A stretch of 64,000 bases of DNA from GCA-003244245 sp052390115 (GTDB lineage: Bacteria > Actinomycetota > Actinomycetes > Mycobacteriales > Pseudonocardiaceae): contig JBQTHE010000032.1 in NCBI GenBank assembly GCA_052390115.1, forward strand, positions 1 to 64,000, read 5' to 3'. The position numbers and the translations under genes are program-made. Below the pieces are notes generated by a model. The model worked only from the letters and a program-made list of their open reading frames with translations. It had not been told where the DNA came from and searched no databases. Shown here one piece after another: positions 63,041 to 64,000 of the stretch (position 1 is its first letter; the number at the start of each line of letters is the position of its first letter).

Positions 63041-63279
63041 CCTCACCCACCAACACCTGGTCGCGCCGGACGGTCAGCTCGACTGGCGCGACTACCCGCT
63101 GCAGGTCCGCGAGGTCGACCTCGCGACCGAACAGGTGCTCCGGCATGGCCGCCACCGAACCTGGAGTCGAATGTCGAACAGTAGCCTCAAGTACATGAAG
63201 TCGACTCAAGGCCGCCCGGCCCCAAGCCCGGAGGGCGCACCAGCCGACGCAGCGTCTACGACAGAGGAGCCCTAGTGCG
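63041..63279. other. spacer between csoR and pspA
   Basis: This interval probably carries the pspA promoter. A 26-codon frame (ATG 63196 to TAG, product MKSTQGRPAPSPEGAPADAA...) is present but has no ribosome site I trust. It is not counted as a gene. Confidence 0.3.
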
Positions 63280-64000
63280 ATGGGTTTGATGAAACGGCTG
63301 TCCACACTCTTTCAGGCCAAGGCCAGCAAGGCGCTCGACCGGGCCGAGGACCCGCGGGAGACGCTGGACTACTCCTATGAGCGCCAGCTCAAGATGCTCC
63401 GTGATGTGCAGCGCGGGGTGGCGGACGTGGCGACCTCCCGGAAACGGGTTGAGCTGCAGGCCCAGCAGCTTCAGCAGAAGGCGGGCAAGCTGCAGGACCA
63501 GGCCCGTCAGGCGGTCGAGGCTCAACGCGAGGACCTCGCCCGGGAAGCGCTGTCCCGACGGGCCGCGATCGGTCCGCAACTCGACGGCCTGCGCACCCAG
63601 CACGAACAATTGCAGGCGGAGGAGACCAAGCTCACCCAGGCGGCCCAGCGGCTGCAAGCCAAGGTGGAGGCCTTCCGCACCCGCAAGGAGACGATCAAGG
63701 CGACCTACACGGCCGCGGAGGCGCAGACGAAGATCGGCGAGGCGGTGTCCGGCATCTCGGAGGAGATGGGCGACGTCGGGCTGGCGATGCAGCGCGCGGA
63801 GGACAAGACCCTCCAGATGCAGTCGCGCGCCGGCGCGATCGACGAGCTGCTGGCCTCCGGTGCCCTGGATGACGCCTCGGCGTCGAGTGACCCGATCCAG
63901 GCCGAGCTCGACCGTGTCACGCAAGGCTCCACGGTCGACGCCGAGCTGTCGCGGCTCAAGGCAGAGCTCGGTTCGGGTGCGCAACCTGCGTCACTGGAGG
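63280..64000 (+). CDS. pspA: PspA/IM30 family protein, cut by the window end
   Basis: ATG 63280 follows GAGGAG. The visible 240 residues begin MGLMKRLSTLFQAKASKALD and form the long coiled coil of PspA/Vipp1 proteins (ALDRAEDPRETLDYSYERQL, SGISEEMGDVGLAMQRAEDK). These proteins bind the inner face of the membrane and help it withstand envelope stress. The C-terminus lies outside the window. Confidence 0.9.
   Translation, partial: MGLMKRLSTLFQAKASKALDRAEDPRETLDYSYERQLKMLRDVQRGVADVATSRKRVELQAQQLQQKAGKLQDQARQAVEAQREDLAREALSRRAAIGPQLDGLRTQHEQLQAEETKLTQAAQRLQAKVEAFRTRKETIKATYTAAEAQTKIGEAVSGISEEMGDVGLAMQRAEDKTLQMQSRAGAIDELLASGALDDASASSDPIQAELDRVTQGSTVDAELSRLKAELGSGAQPASLE

Overview
The window is high-GC, densely coded actinomycete DNA with many GTG/TTG starts and ATGA overlaps. 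It fits Pseudonocardiales or a related order, but no marker here fixes the genus. It splits into four parts.

(1) 1-16 kb: a tRNA-Gly(CCC) gene followed by a decayed integration hotspot. The 44-bp 3' half of the tRNA (anticodon loop to CCA) recurs at 1128-1171 and 2587-2630, as expected for att sites of tandemly inserted elements. Around them lie remnants: a HepT/MntA-like pair, an IS1380-type transposase piece, a frameshifted nSTAND-WD40 gene and other WD40 scraps, an AMP-ligase piece, a broken short-chain dehydrogenase and a conjugation-related fragment. Intact genes here include a class I methyltransferase (9267-10043), a small exported protein (10832-11212) and a three-gene minus-strand operon (14237 to 12375) headed by a 59-residue peptide.

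(2) 16-21 kb: an MBL-fold/Rieske fusion protein, murB, an MFS transporter and an IS630 remnant.

(3) 21.3-35.3 kb, the main finding: a complete, collinear bottromycin-type RiPP cluster. The precursor at 23282-23449 begins Met-GPLVVFDC and continues MTADFLNDDPNNAELSALE, the bottromycin precursor pattern, but with Leu at core position 3 (Val in bottromycin A2, Ala in bottromycin D). Around it, in the order known from Streptomyces, are radical SAM methyltransferase 1, precursor, two YcaO enzymes, radical SAM methyltransferase 2, the alpha/beta-hydrolase-fold epimerase, the follower-removing amidohydrolase, a P450, radical SAM methyltransferase 3, a DUF2087 regulator and an M17 aminopeptidase. The usual O-methyltransferase gene is absent; an IS630 remnant lies between the MFS gene and methyltransferase 1, where it would be expected.

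(4) 35-64 kb: a NarL-type two-component pair (regulator frameshifted near its end), a lipoprotein, an ATPase, an FAD oxidoreductase, DUF6153 and DUF305 proteins, then an eight-gene membrane-arm-only complex-I-like operon (nuoA, a cysteine-less NuoB/NuoD-like fusion, nuoH, J, K, L, M, N). Next comes a BlaI/M56 regulatory pair with TACTAY-N5-ATAGYA operators before a beta-helix lipoprotein, the blaI side and a truncated ccdA/methyltransferase divergent pair. The window ends with a cysteine-synthase-like/MFS pair, SHOCT and DivIVA-like genes, a copper ATPase with a CsoR-family repressor and a perfect 18-bp palindromic operator, and the start of a PspA gene.

Several otherwise well-preserved genes carry single-base frameshifts (nSTAND-WD40, the response regulator, nuoL twice). 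These may be genuine decay or residual assembly indels.
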